From NCBI GenBank assembly GCA_963708865.1, contig CAVPUC010000004.1:372001-436000 (forward strand): DNA of 64,000 nucleotides, in the 5' to 3' direction. Positions 48,482 to 58,956 of this stretch are shown here, in pieces. The stretch's first letter is position 1; every line of letters begins with the position of its first letter. This stretch comes from DAIDKA01 sp963708865 (GTDB taxonomy: Bacteria > Pseudomonadota > Gammaproteobacteria > Steroidobacterales > Steroidobacteraceae). The translations under genes were made by a program, and so were the position numbers. The notes under the pieces were generated by a model. The model had not been told where the DNA came from. It made no database searches and saw only the letters and a program-made list of their open reading frames with translations.

Positions 48482-48885
48482 ATGCCTATTGGACTGGATT
48501 CATACCTCGGCGTTCACGCTGATGCACTGAAGGTGCAGACCCAGCGCATGGACGTGCTGGCGAACAATCTCGCCAACGTGGACACGCCCGGATACAAGGC
48601 GCGCGACATCGACTTTCGAACCGCGCTCGCCAGCCGCGGGTGCACCGAAGGCGGGGGTGACGCTGACGACCACCGATGCCAGAAGACATCGCGGTGAACC
48701 CGACCAGCGAAGGCGGCGCGGCGTTGAAGTACCGCGTACCGCTGGCGCCATCACTGGACGGCAACACCGTGGACTCCCAGCAGGAGCAGGCCGCGTTTGC
48801 GGAAAACACCGTGCACTACCAGGCCACGCTGACCTTTCTGACCATGCGCCTGCACAACCTCATGACGGCGATCACCGGCCAATAA
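48482..48885 (+). CDS. flgB: Flagellar proximal rod protein FlgB
   Basis: Rod subunit. The N-terminal helix and signature are ALKVQTQRMDVLANNLANVDTPGYKARDIDF. The C-terminal half includes NTVDSQQEQAAFAENTVHYQATLTFLTMRLHNLMTAITGQ. Two inserted bases near 48635 and 48680 shift the linking segment. Corrected length is about 133 residues. It is the first gene after the sigma54 promoter and precedes flgC by 24 bases. Confidence 0.93.
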
Positions 48886-48909
48886 CACCCGTATCCCAAG
48901 GAATTCATC

Positions 48910-49338
48910 ATGTCCTCCTTCAAGATCTTCGACATCGCCGGCTCCGGCTTGAGCGCACAGTCGGTGCGCCTCAATACGGTGGCCAGCAATCTCGCCAACG
49001 CGGACAGCGTCAGTGGCGACCCGTCGACGGTCTACAAGGCACGCCATCCGGTATTCCAGGCCATCCAGCAGCAGCTGCAAGGCGCCGCGAACCTGGACAA
49101 CCAAAGTGAAGCCACGGTCCGTGTCGCCGGCATCGTCGAAAGCCAGGCGGCACCACAGATGCGCTACGACCCCGGCAATCCCCTGGCCAATGCCGAGGGC
49201 AACGTCTACGCACCCAACGTCAACGTCATCGAAGAGATGACCGACATGATCTCCGCATCGCGCGCCTATCAGGACAACGTGGAGGTCATGAACACCTCCA
49301 AGGACCTCATGCTCGCGACCCTGAAACTCGGCCAATAG
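48910..49338 (+). CDS. flgC: Flagellar proximal rod protein FlgC
   Basis: Rod subunit of 142 residues, intact. It begins FKIFDIAGSGLSAQSVRLNTVASNLANADS and carries the C-terminal signature GNVYAPNVNVIEEMTDMISASRAYQDNVEVMNTSKDLMLATLKLGQ. An AAGGA sequence precedes the ATG. The order flgB-C-D-E follows without large gaps. Confidence 0.97.
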   Translation: MSSFKIFDIAGSGLSAQSVRLNTVASNLANADSVSGDPSTVYKARHPVFQAIQQQLQGAANLDNQSEATVRVAGIVESQAAPQMRYDPGNPLANAEGNVYAPNVNVIEEMTDMISASRAYQDNVEVMNTSKDLMLATLKLGQ

Positions 49339-49377
49339 CCACATCATTGTGGCAACCACATCTTTAAGAGGCGCCTG

Positions 49378-50049
49378 ATGTCCACCAGTCCCGATGCAAT
49401 CAACAGCCTGCTGTCGTCCGCGGCGACTACGTCCACGAGCACGGGTGCCACCAGCACTGCCGTGCCGGCGAACATGCAGATCAACGAAACCGACTTCCTG
49501 CAGCTCATCACCACCCAGCTGCAGAATCAGGATCCGCTGCAACCCACCGATCCCAGCCAGTTCCTCGGCCAGCTGGAAGGCCTGAGCGAAGTGTCGAGTC
49601 TGCAAAGCATGCAGTCGGCGATGTCCTCCTCGCAGGTCACCAACGGCGCGAGCCTGTTGGGTCACTCCGTGCTGGCGCCCGGCACCTCGGCGACGCTTGC
49701 CTCCGGCGGCACCATCTCCGGCGCCGTCAATGCCCCCGCCGGGGCAACCAGCCTCACGGTTTCCATCGCGAATTCTAGCGGCGTACCGGTCACCTCGTTC
49801 CAGGTCACACCCGCCGGCAGCGGCATGACCCCCTTCTCCTGGAACGGCGCCACCAGCGTCGGCACCACGGCCGCCGCCGGCCAGTACACCATCAGCGTCA
49901 ATGCCACGGTCAACGGCGCCTCCCAAGCGGTGGCCCCGATGGTCGTCAGCCAGGTTCAAAGCGTCACCATCGATCCCAGCACCCAGCAGCTGGACTTGAA
50001 TACCAACAGCGGCACGGTACCGCTCAGTTCTGTCGTCACCATTCAGTAA
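49378..50049 (+). CDS. flgD: Hook assembly (scaffolding) protein FlgD
   Basis: Cap protein for hook growth, 223 residues, intact. After a Ser/Thr-rich start it has the FlgD signature INETDFLQLITTQLQNQDPLQPTDPSQFLGQLEGLSEVSSL. Fibronectin- and Tudor-like domains follow (TPFSWNGATSVGTTAAAGQYTISV). It lies between flgC and flgE, as in all flg operons of this type. Confidence 0.95.
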   Translation: MSTSPDAINSLLSSAATTSTSTGATSTAVPANMQINETDFLQLITTQLQNQDPLQPTDPSQFLGQLEGLSEVSSLQSMQSAMSSSQVTNGASLLGHSVLAPGTSATLASGGTISGAVNAPAGATSLTVSIANSSGVPVTSFQVTPAGSGMTPFSWNGATSVGTTAAAGQYTISVNATVNGASQAVAPMVVSQVQSVTIDPSTQQLDLNTNSGTVPLSSVVTIQ

Positions 50050-50085
50050 CGCCTAACCCACGTCAGCACCAGGAAAACCCAAGCC

Positions 50086-51308
50086 ATGTCATTCAATGTC
50101 GCCCTCACAGGCCTCAACGCCGCCAACCAGGACCTCTCGGTGACGGCCAACAATCTTGCCAACGTCGGTACCGTGGGCTTCAAGGGCTCGCGCGCGGAGT
50201 TCGGCGACCTGTTCGCCGCCACCCAGACCGGCGTGAGTTCCACCGCCGTGGGTAACGGCGCTTCCATCACGGAAGTCGCCCAGCAGTTCTCACAGGGTGA
50301 CATCGAGACCACTGGGAACAACCTGGACCTCGCGATCAGCGGCAATGGCTTCTTCACCACCGCCAACAACGGCGCGCTCGAATACACCCGTGACGGCGAA
50401 TTTCAGGTGAACAGCTCCGGTGACGTGACGACGGCCAGCGGCGCCAATCTGCAGGTCTATCCGCCTCTGGCGAACGGCGGTTTCAACACCGGCGGTCTGT
50501 CCAACCTGTCATTGAACTCGGGCGACAGCGCGCCGAACGCGACCACGACGGCATCGATCACCGCCAATCTGCCGGCGGATGCTGCCGCAGCCGCCCGATA
50601 CGACCTTCGACCCCACCGATGCCAACAGCTACAACAACACCACCTCGCTCACCGTGTATGACTCCTTGGGCGCGGCCCACACCGCCTCGCTGTACTTCAT
50701 CAAGGGCGCGACGGCCAACACCTGGGACGCCCAGTTGTATGTGGACGGCAACGCCGTGGGCACGCCGCAGGAACTGGATTACAGCTCCAGCGGCGCGCTG
50801 ACCGCACCGACCGGCGGCATCGTCAGCTTTCCGGCTTACACGCCCGGCGACCGGCGCCGCGGACATGAACCTGACGTTCAATTTCAACAACGTCACGCAG
50901 TACGGCAACAACTTCGGCGTAACCGCGGTCCAGCAGGACGGCTATACGACGGGCCTCTTGACCGGCATCAGCATCGACAACACCGGCGTCGTCGAAGCCC
51001 AGTACACCAATGGCCGCTCCATTCAGCTCGGTCAGATCGCGATTGCGAATTTCGCCAACCCCCAGGGTCTGGCGCAGCAGGGCGATGCCAGCTGGACAGC
51101 GACCAATGCCTCCGGAGAACCCGTGAAGGGCGTGGCCGGTGGCTCAGGGTTCGGCACCATCTCCTCCGGTTCACTCGAAGAGTCCAACGTGGATACCACG
51201 ACTTCGCTGGTGGACATGATCACCGCGCAGCGCGCCTTCCAGGCGAACGCGCAGATGATCCAGACCGAAGACCAGATCACCCAGACCATCATCGGCATCC
51301 GCCAGTAA
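50086..51308 (+). CDS. flgE: Flagellar hook protein FlgE
   Basis: Subunit of the hook. It starts SFNVALTGLNAANQDLSVTANNLANVGTVGFKGSRAEFGDLF. The middle has DLAISGNGFFTTANNGALEYTRDGEF. The C-terminus has LEESNVDTTTSLVDMITAQRAFQANAQMIQTEDQITQTIIGIRQ. Two inserted bases, near 50585 and 50855, rotate the frame 1-2-0. Corrected length is about 406 residues. Confidence 0.95.
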
Positions 51309-51348
51309 TTCCCAGTGACACGGATCCCAAAGGCGAACACCCACCGTC

Positions 51349-52089
51349 ATGGATAAGCTGCTCTATGTTGCGATGTCTGGCGCGAAGGAAACGCTGCGCG
51401 CCCAGGCGGCGAACAGCCACAACCTCGCCAACGCCAACACCACCGGGTTCAAGGCGGACCTGAGTGCGTTTCAGAGCCGTGCCGTGACCGGACCGGGATA
51501 TGCCTCGCGGGTCTATGCGACGGACGCCTCGGTCGGCTGGGACCGTTCGGTGGGCTCGCAGATCACCACCGGCAACCCCTTTGACGTGGCGATCCAGGGG
51601 CAGGGCTTCATCGCCGTCCAGGACAGTCAGGGCAATGAGGCCTACACCCGCGGCGGCGACTTGCACGTTGATCCGAATGGTCAGCTGATGACCGCCACGG
51701 GGCTGCAGGTGCTGGGGGAGAACGGTCCGGTGAGCGTGCCGCCGTTTTCCACCGCGAGCGTTGCGCCGAACGGCACGATTTCCATCGTGCCCCTGGGTCA
51801 GACCCCGCAGACCATCTCCAACATCGGGCGCATCAAACTCGTCAATCCGCCACCCGATACGGTGTCGCGCGGCGCAGATGGCCTGTTCCGCACCAGCGAC
51901 GGCCAACCCGCTGAGGCGGACGCCACCACTACCCTGGCCTCCGGCGTCCTGGAAGGCAGCAATGTCGACCTCGCCGGCTCCATGGTCAACATGATCGAAC
52001 TGTCCCGAAATTTCGACCTGCAGATCAAGGCCCTTCACACTGCCGAAGACACCAGCAGTGCGTCCGCCAAGCTCCTGCAGGCAAGCTGA
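51349..52089 (+). CDS. flgF: Flagellar rod protein FlgF
   Basis: Proximal rod subunit of 246 residues, intact: MDKLLYVAMSGAKETLRAQAANSHNLANANTTGFKADL, then FDVAIQGQGFIAVQDSQGNEAYTRGG, and the end LEGSNVDLAGSMVNMIELSRNFDLQIKALHTAEDTSSASAKLLQ. Paralogous to FlgG, which follows 11 bases downstream. Confidence 0.96.
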   Translation: MDKLLYVAMSGAKETLRAQAANSHNLANANTTGFKADLSAFQSRAVTGPGYASRVYATDASVGWDRSVGSQITTGNPFDVAIQGQGFIAVQDSQGNEAYTRGGDLHVDPNGQLMTATGLQVLGENGPVSVPPFSTASVAPNGTISIVPLGQTPQTISNIGRIKLVNPPPDTVSRGADGLFRTSDGQPAEADATTTLASGVLEGSNVDLAGSMVNMIELSRNFDLQIKALHTAEDTSSASAKLLQAS

Positions 52090-52100
52090 GGTAACACACT

Positions 52101-52886
52101 ATGGAACCGGCACTCTGGGCGGCTAAAACCGGCCTCGACGCGCAGCAGACACAGATGACGGTGACGGCCAACAACCTCGCCAACGTCAATACCAACGGCT
52201 TCAAGAAGAGCCGCGCCGTATTCAACGATCTGCTGTACCAGAACGTCACCCAGGTGGGTGGCTCGACCTCCGACACGACCACCTATCCGTCCGGACTGCA
52301 GCTTGGTACGGGCGTACGAGTCGTTGCGACGGAACCGAGCTTTACGCAAGGCAGCCTCGACAACACCGGCAACGCGCTCGACATGGCGATCCAGGGCCGC
52401 GGCTTTTTCCAGATCCTCAAGCCCGACGGCACCCTCGCCTATACGCGCGACGGCAGCTTCCAGGTCAACGCCCAGGGCCAGCTGGTCAATGCCAGCGGCT
52501 ACACGGTGCAACCGGCCATCAACATTCCGCAGGGCGCGCAGAGCGTGACGATCGCACCCACCGGGGCGGTCACGGTGCTGCTGGCCGGACAGACTGCACC
52601 GACGACGGTCGGCACGCTGCAGCTCGCGGACTTCATCAATCCGGCGGGTCTGCAGGATGCCGGCGGCAACCTGGCGGTCGAATCCGCCGCGAGCGGCGCA
52701 CCCACCACCGGCACGCCCGGACTCACCGGCCTGGGCACGATCATTCAGGGTTCGGTGGAAAGCTCGAACGTCAACGTCGTGGAAGAGATGGTCAACATGA
52801 TCGAAACCCAGCGCGCCTACGAGATGAACTCGAAGGCCGTGGAGACCACCGACCAGATGCTGCAATACGCCACGCAGAACATGTAA
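52101..52886 (+). CDS. flgG: Flagellar distal rod protein FlgG
   Basis: Distal rod subunit of 261 residues, intact. It begins EPALWAAKTGLDAQQTQMTVTANNLANVNTNGFKKSRAVFNDLLYQ. The middle has LDMAIQGRGFFQILKPDGTLAYTRDGSF. The end VESSNVNVVEEMVNMIETQRAYEMNSKAVETTDQMLQYATQNM is diagnostic. flgH follows 11 bases later. Confidence 0.97.
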   Translation: MEPALWAAKTGLDAQQTQMTVTANNLANVNTNGFKKSRAVFNDLLYQNVTQVGGSTSDTTTYPSGLQLGTGVRVVATEPSFTQGSLDNTGNALDMAIQGRGFFQILKPDGTLAYTRDGSFQVNAQGQLVNASGYTVQPAINIPQGAQSVTIAPTGAVTVLLAGQTAPTTVGTLQLADFINPAGLQDAGGNLAVESAASGAPTTGTPGLTGLGTIIQGSVESSNVNVVEEMVNMIETQRAYEMNSKAVETTDQMLQYATQNM

Positions 52887-52897
52887 TCGGAAAATTG

Positions 52898-53570
52898 ATG
52901 CGAATTCTCTACGCCTTCCTGATGAGCGCGGCCCTGCTGGGGCTCGCGGCCTGCCACACGCCTCATCCGCCCAAGGACGACGATGGGCTCGAGCTGGGCT
53001 GCGGAGCCTGCGCCCAAGCCCACCAACGGCGCGATCTATCAAAGCGGCCGCGAGGTCGCGCTGTTCGAGAATCCAATCGCCCACCATGTCGGCGACATCG
53101 TCACGATCGTGCTCAACGAGCAGACCGCCGCTCAGAAAAGCTCCAGCACCAACACCAACAAGGCCACCTCGGTTGCGCTGCCCGGCATGACGCTCTTGGG
53201 CAAGGCGCTCACCATCCACGGCGTGCCGATCACGACCAACAGTATTGCCGACACCACCAAGTTCGCGGGCGAAGGCGATAGCGCGCAGAGCAACAGCCTG
53301 CAGGGATTCATCACCGTCACGGTGGAGAAGGTGCTGCCCAACGGCAACCTGTTCGTGAAGGGCGAGAAGTGGATCGGCATCAATCAGGGCCAGGAATACG
53401 TACGCATGACCGGGGTGATCCGTCCGATCGACCTTGCCCCGGAAAACTCCGTGCCCTCCTCCCAAGTGGCCAACGCCAAGATCTCCTACGGCGGCAAGGG
53501 AGCCCTCGCCGATGCCAATGCCCAAGGCTGGCTGTCACGATTCTTCAATTCACCCTGGTCACCATTCTGA
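52898..53570 (+). CDS. flgH: Flagellar L-ring lipoprotein FlgH
   Basis: Outer-membrane ring lipoprotein. The signal peptide with lipobox LAAC (MRILYAFLMSAALLGLAAC) is visible. The mature part has GAIYQSGREVALFENPIAHHVGDIVTIVLNEQTAAQKSSST, FITVTVEKVLPNGNLFVKGEKWI and QEYVRMTGVIRPIDL, ending LSRFFNSPWSPF. One inserted base near 52990 breaks the N-terminal linker. Corrected length is about 223 residues. The stop overlaps the flgI ATG by one base. Confidence 0.94.
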
Positions 53571-54712
53571 TGTTTGAATCAATCCGTAACTGTCGGCTCG
53601 CCACGCCGTTCCTGACTGCGCTGCTGCTGAACGTCATGCTGGCGGGGCTCGCGACGCCCGCGCACGCCGACCGCATCAAGGACATCGCCACGGTATCCGG
53701 CGTGCGCTCCAACCAGCTGTTCGGCTACGGCCTGGTCGTCGGACTGGACGGCACCGGCGACCAGACCACGCAGGCGCCGTTCACCATCCAGAGCATCGCC
53801 AACATGCTGGCGAAATTCGGCGTCACCATGCCGGCCGGCTCCAACCCGCAGCTGAAGAACGTGGCCGCGGTGACGGTAACGGCCGATCTGCCGCCCTTCT
53901 CCAAGCCCGGCCAGACCATCGATATCACCGTGGCCTCCATCGGCAATGCCTCGAGCCTGCGCGGCGGCCAGCTGCTGATGACGCCGATGCGCGGCCTGGA
54001 CGGCGAGGTCTATGCCTTCGGCCAAGGCAGCCTCGTGGTCAGCGGCTTTGGCGTCAACGGCAAGGACGGCTCACGCATCTCCTTGAACGTTCCCAGCAGC
54101 GGCCGGATCCCCAATGGCGCAAGCGTCGAGCGCGAGGTGCCGACCACCTTTGCCCATGACGCCTTCCTGGTGCTGAACCTCAACACCCCGGACTTCACAA
54201 CCGCCGCCCGCGTGGCCTCCGGCATCAACAAGATACTGGGTTCGGGCACGGCCGAGGCCCTCGATCCGGTCTCCATCAAGGTCGTCGCCCCGAGCAACCC
54301 GGATCAGCGCATCGGCTACCTCGCAACGCTCGAAGCCATCGAGGTCGAACCCGGCGAGGCGCCCGCCCGGGTCATCATCAATTCGCGCACCGGCACCGTG
54401 GTCATCAGCTCCCATGTGCAGGTGACAGCAGCTGCGGTGGCTCACGGCTCACTGTCGGTCACCATCACTGAGCGCCAGGATGTAAGCCAGCCCAATTCCT
54501 TCACCAAGGGCACGACCGCGACGGTCACCCCGCGCAGCGACATCAACGTGCAGCAGGCCGATGCGCGCATGTTCGTGTTCCAGGCCGGCGTGAATCTGGA
54601 TGAAATCGTGCGCGCCGTGAACCGCGTCGGTGCGGCGCCCGGCGATCTGGTCGCGATCCTCGAAGCGCTTCGTGCAGCTGGCGCACTGCGCGCCGAGCTG
54701 GTCGTCATCTGA
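53570..54712 (+). CDS. flgI: Flagellar P-ring protein FlgI
   Basis: Periplasmic ring subunit of 380 residues, intact. After a signal peptide (ending HADRIK) it has the signature IKDIATVSGVRSNQLFGYGLVVGLDGTGDQTTQAPFT, then RGGQLLMTPMRGLDGEVYAFGQGSLVVSGFG, and the C-terminal INVQQADARMFVFQAGVNLDEIVRAVNRVGAAPGDLVAILEALR. Its assembly should need FlgA, encoded divergently upstream. Confidence 0.97.
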   Translation: MFESIRNCRLATPFLTALLLNVMLAGLATPAHADRIKDIATVSGVRSNQLFGYGLVVGLDGTGDQTTQAPFTIQSIANMLAKFGVTMPAGSNPQLKNVAAVTVTADLPPFSKPGQTIDITVASIGNASSLRGGQLLMTPMRGLDGEVYAFGQGSLVVSGFGVNGKDGSRISLNVPSSGRIPNGASVEREVPTTFAHDAFLVLNLNTPDFTTAARVASGINKILGSGTAEALDPVSIKVVAPSNPDQRIGYLATLEAIEVEPGEAPARVIINSRTGTVVISSHVQVTAAAVAHGSLSVTITERQDVSQPNSFTKGTTATVTPRSDINVQQADARMFVFQAGVNLDEIVRAVNRVGAAPGDLVAILEALRAAGALRAELVVI

Positions 54713-54724
54713 GGCGGCAGTACC

Positions 54725-55698
54725 ATGTCCACCCTGCCCATCCCGGCCGAGGCCTCTGCCGATACCTACACGGACTTTTCCGGGCTGCAGGCATTGAAGC
54801 GCGCCGCCGCCAAGAACGATCCGTCCGCCGTGCGCAAGGTCGCCCAGCAGTTCGAGAGCATGTTCACCCGCATGATGCTGAAGAGCATGCGCGAAGCGGT
54901 GGGTACGGATCCGATCTTCGGCAGCGACCAGGAGAAGATGTACCAGGGCATGTACGATGACCAGCTCGCCTTGCAGATGTCCAAGGGACGAGGCTTGGGG
55001 CTGGCAGACATGCTGGTTCGGCAGCTGCAGCGGCTCGGGGTTCCCGGTGCCGGCGCTGCCTCAGGCGCCAGCGGCGTCAGCGGCACCGCCGCCGGTCTGA
55101 AAATGCCCGCTGTCGGGGCCGCGCCCCTTGCCGGTAAGTCGTTGCCGGCGGCCTCCGCGACCACGCAGCAGAATTTCATCCAGGGCATGTGGCCCCAGGC
55201 GCAGCAGGCCGGCGCAAGCGCTCGGCGTGGATCCGACCAACCTCATCGCGCAGTCGGCGCTGGAAACCAACTGGGGCCGCAATCTGCCCCACGATGGCAG
55301 CGGTCATTCCAGCAACAATCTCTTTGGGGTCAAGGCCACCGACGCCTGGGAGGGTCCCAGCATCCAGGCCGCGACCACGGAAGTCGGCCGGCAACAGCTC
55401 AACCAGCCAGATCGCGCCGTTCCGCTCGTACGCGGACGCCACCCAGAGCTTTCAGGACTATGTATCGATCCTGCGCAACAATCCGCGTTACGCGGGCGCA
55501 CTCAATACCGGCAGCGACGCTCGCGCCTTTGCGACCGGGCTGCAGCGCGGCGGTTACGCGACTGACCCCGATTATGTCCGCAAGGTCAGCGCCATCGCCA
55601 ACAACATCTCCGGCCACCTGGCCATGACCCTTGGTGGCCTCACGGCCCTCAAGTCCGGCACTGAGCTGCCGATAACTGTGACCACGAGCACGCTGTAA
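54725..55698 (+). CDS. flgJ: Peptidoglycan hydrolase and rod cap protein FlgJ
   Basis: The N-terminal half is the rod-cap domain: SAVRKVAQQFESMFTRMMLKSMREAV, with EKMYQGMYDDQLALQMSKGRGLGLADMLVRQL. The C-terminal half is a glucosaminidase/muramidase-type domain with the catalytic Glu in LIAQSALETNWGRNLP and SNNLFGVKA. Two inserted bases near 55212 and 55412 rotate the frame 2-0-1. Corrected length is about 323 residues. The 3' end contains the FliA promoter for flgK. Confidence 0.93.
55649..55675 (+). promoter_or_regulatory. Sigma28 (FliA) promoter of flgKL, inside the flgJ 3' end
   Basis: TCAAGTCC, 11 bases, GCCGATAA: a full match to the -10 consensus, ending 36 bases before the flgK ATG. 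It separates the late hook-filament junction genes from the sigma54-driven rod/hook operon. Confidence 0.85.
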
Positions 55699-55710
55699 AG
55701 GTTGCTGCGA

Positions 55711-57602
55711 ATGTCTGATGTACTTTTCACCAGCGTCTCCGGGCTGCTCGCCTTTCAGAAGGCACTGAGCGTCACCAGCAACAACGTCGCCAACGTTGAT
55801 ACGCCCGGCTACAGCGTCGAGCAGGCGAATTTCACCCCGCAGCTGGGCGTCACCACCAGCGTCGGCAGCTTCGGCAACGGCGTCGACGTGACCAGCGTGA
55901 CCCGCAGCTACAGCGAGTTGCTGGCCGGTCAGATGCGCTCCTCGCAAAGCAGCTATTCCGGCTTCAACAGTTACGCGACCACGGCCGCCTCGATCGACAA
56001 TGCATTGAGCAACTCGAGCACGGGGTTGACGGCCTCCCTGCAGAACTTCAGCAATTCGCTGCAGACCCTCGCCAACGCCCCGACGCTTCCTGCCAGTGGC
56101 ACGGCGGTATTGAGTTCTGCCCAGTCACTGGCCCAGTCGGTGCAAGGTTATGCCAGCCAGCTGTCGGCCGCCGATCAGAATGTCGAAGGTCAGATCAGCA
56201 GCAACGTCCAGGAAATCAATTCCCTGGCCGGCGCGATTGCCAACCTCAATACGCAGATTGCCGGGGCGACCAGCACCGGGCGCGCCCAACGCCCTGCTCG
56301 ATCAGCGCGATCAGCTCATCAATCAGCTGAGCCAGTACGTCTCGGTAAACACAGCCCCGCAAAGCGACGGCACGATGCAGGTCTTCATCGGCAATGGTCA
56401 AAGCCTGGTCAACTCGGGCACGGCGCAGACCCTGTCGGCGATTCCGAACCAGTACAACCCGACGCAGTTCGATGTGGGCGTGTCCACTTCAGGCACTACG
56501 GTGGATGTGCACCAATGCGCTGACCGGCGGATCGTTGGGCGGCCTCTTGGCGGTGCGCAGCCAGGTCATTGACCCCACTCTGAACGCCCTCGGGCAGTTG
56601 AGCGTCGGCGTCGCCAGCATCATCAACCAGCAGCAGGCCGCAGGCCTGACCCAGCGGGAACCCAGGGACAACCCATGTTCTCGGTGGGCGCCGTGCAGGT
56701 GAGCCCCTCTTCCTTCAATACCGGCACGGCGCAGGTGACGGCCACCCGCACCAACCTCTCGGCGCTTGACCGCCGACACGTACACACTGAGCAACAACGG
56801 CGGCACCTGGCAGTTGTTCGACCAGAATACCGGCCAGACCGTCCCGATGGGCGGGGATGGCAGTGCCGGCAACCCGTTTACGGCCGCCGGCGTCTCGATC
56901 GTGGTCAATGGCTCGGCCGCGAGCGGCGACAGCTTCGAGGTGGAACCCACCGCGACCGCGGCCGCCGGCTTCGGCGTGCTGCTCACGAGCCCGACGCAGA
57001 TCGCCTCCGGCGCCGCGGTGCAGACGAGCGCCGCCACCGCCAACACCGGCTCCGGCACTGTGGCAGCCGCCACCGTGACCGATCCGACCAATCCCGCGCT
57101 GCTGACCCCGACCACCATCGTGTTCAGCTCGCCGACCCAGTATCAGCTCAACGGCATCGGGCCCAGCTACACGTACACCCCCGGCGCCGCCATCGCCGCC
57201 AACGGCTGGACGACTTCGATCAGCGGTGCGCCGGCGGCCGGCGATACCTTCACCGTCAGCAGCAACGCCGGCAACAGCGGCGACAACACCAACCTGTTTG
57301 CCATGATCGATGCCCTGAGCGCCAATTCGCTCAACGGCGGTACGACCTCATTGCTGGGCGCGGCCAATTCGCTGGTGAGCCAGGTCGGCGCGCAGACCCA
57401 GCAGGCCCAGGCCAACGCGCAGGCGCAGCAGTCGGTCAATACCTCGGCAACGGCTGCGGTGAGTAACCTCTCCGGCGTCAACCTGGATGAGGAAGCGGCC
57501 AACATGGTCAAGTTTCAGCAGGCCTACCAGGCCTGCGCGCAGTTGATCCAGGCCTCGAGCCAGATGTTCTCCACCTTGTTGACCGCCATCACAAACGGCT
57601 AA
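55711..57602 (+). CDS. flgK: Hook-filament junction protein 1, FlgK
   Basis: Junction protein. It starts SDVLFTSVSGLLAFQKALSVTSNNVANVDTPGYSVEQANFTPQ, and has NALLDQRDQLINQLSQYVSV and the C-terminal SGVNLDEEAANMVKFQQAYQACAQLIQASSQMFSTLLTAITNG. The middle is a variable Ala/Gly/Thr/Ser-rich domain. At least five indels occur (near 56280, 56510, 56660, 56765 and neighbours), each followed by recovery in another frame. Corrected length is about 630 residues. Read from its own FliA promoter. Confidence 0.93.
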
Positions 57603-57606
57603 CCCT

Positions 57607-58798
57607 ATGCGAGTTTCAACCCTCGGATTTCAGAATAGACGCCTCCCAGCAGATGCAAACGCTGGAGTCGGAGATTGCCCAGACGCAGACCGAACTGTCG
57701 ACCGGCATCAAGCTGCAGAATGCGGCCGATGATCCGGCCGGCATGGCGCAGGTCAATCAGCTCAACGCGCAGATCTCCGCATCCCAGCAGTATCAGGCGA
57801 ACGGCAGCGCGCTCAACTCGAATCTGACGATCGAGGAGCAGTCACTCACCGATGCCACCAACGTCATGCAAAGTGCGCGGGACCTGGCGCTGCAGGCCAA
57901 CAATCCCGCCCTGACGCCCTCGCAGCGCCAGGACATCTCCACCCAGCTGCAGCAGCTGCTGCAGCAGCTGGTCGGCACCGCCAACAGCACCGATGCCAAC
58001 GGCAACTACCTGTTTGCCGGCGATGCCACCACGACCCAGCCGTTTGCGCAGTCCGGAAACTCCGTGGCCTACAATGGCTCGACCAGCGTCAATCAGGTGC
58101 AGATCAGCCCGAACCAGCGCATCTCCAGCGGCGATTCGGGTGCCAACGTCTTCATGAAATCTGCCTGCCGGCAACGGCACGTTCACCACCGCCGTCGGCG
58201 CCGGCAACACCGGCACGGCCACCATCGGCCCTGGCAGTGTGGTCACCGCCTCGCAGTGGGTGCCCGACACCTACACCATCACCTTCTCCGATCCGACCGA
58301 TTACACCGTCACCGACAGCTCCGGCAATACCGTGAGCAGCGGAACCTACACGCAGCCCGGGCGCGATCGCCTTCAACGGCATCAGCACCACGGTGAGCGG
58401 CAACCCGGCGGCCGGACGACACCTTCACGGTGGCGCCGGCGGGTACCTCCAGCGTCTTCAGTACGATCTCAAGTCTGATCACGACGCTGAATAATCCCAA
58501 CCTGAACTCCGCGCAGATATCGACCCAGGTCGGCACCGCGCTGGAACAGATCGACACCGCCGTCAGCAACTTCGGTGTGGTACAGGCCTCGGTGGGGGCG
58601 CGCATCAATGCCATCACTGCGGCGACCTCCAGTGCCACGGCGAACCAGACCACCATGACGGCGTCGGTGTCCGCGATTCAGGGCACGGACTACACCGCGG
58701 CCACCACGCAGCTGTCGACCGAGGAGATCGCCTTGCAGGCGGCCCAGGAGTCGTATGCCTCGATCGCCAAGCTGTCTCTGTTCCAATACATACAGTGA
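57607..58798 (+). CDS. flgL: Hook-filament junction protein 2, FlgL
   Basis: Flagellin-like junction protein. The start MRVSTLGFQ connects, after one inserted base near 57637, to DASQQMQTLESEIAQTQTELSTGIKLQNAADDPAGMAQVNQLNAQI. The C-terminus has ISTQVGTALEQIDTAVSNFGVVQASVGARINAI and TDYTAATTQLSTEEIALQAAQESYASIAKLSLFQYI. Four insertions rotate the frame 1-2-0-1-2. Corrected length is about 395 residues. It starts four bases after the flgK stop. Confidence 0.92.
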
Positions 58799-58835
58799 TT
58801 CGTGACGCAGTTCATGTTCTTAGACGCTAAGACCC

Positions 58836-58862
58836 TCAAGTTCCCGCCGCGGGCACCGATAA
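58836..58862 (+). promoter_or_regulatory. Sigma28 (FliA) promoter of fliC
   Basis: TCAAGTTC, 11 bases, ACCGATAA. It lies 94 bases before the fliC ATG, leaving a long leader with AGGAG just before the start codon. The 158-base flgL-fliC gap holds this promoter and leader and nothing else recognised. Confidence 0.85.
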
Positions 58863-58956
58863 CCATCTCAGACAACGTAAGCGGCCACGACGGCCATCAC
58901 AGCAGCGCGACGGACTGGTGTCCGGCGCCTGAGTTAAACTTCAGGAGTCTCTGACA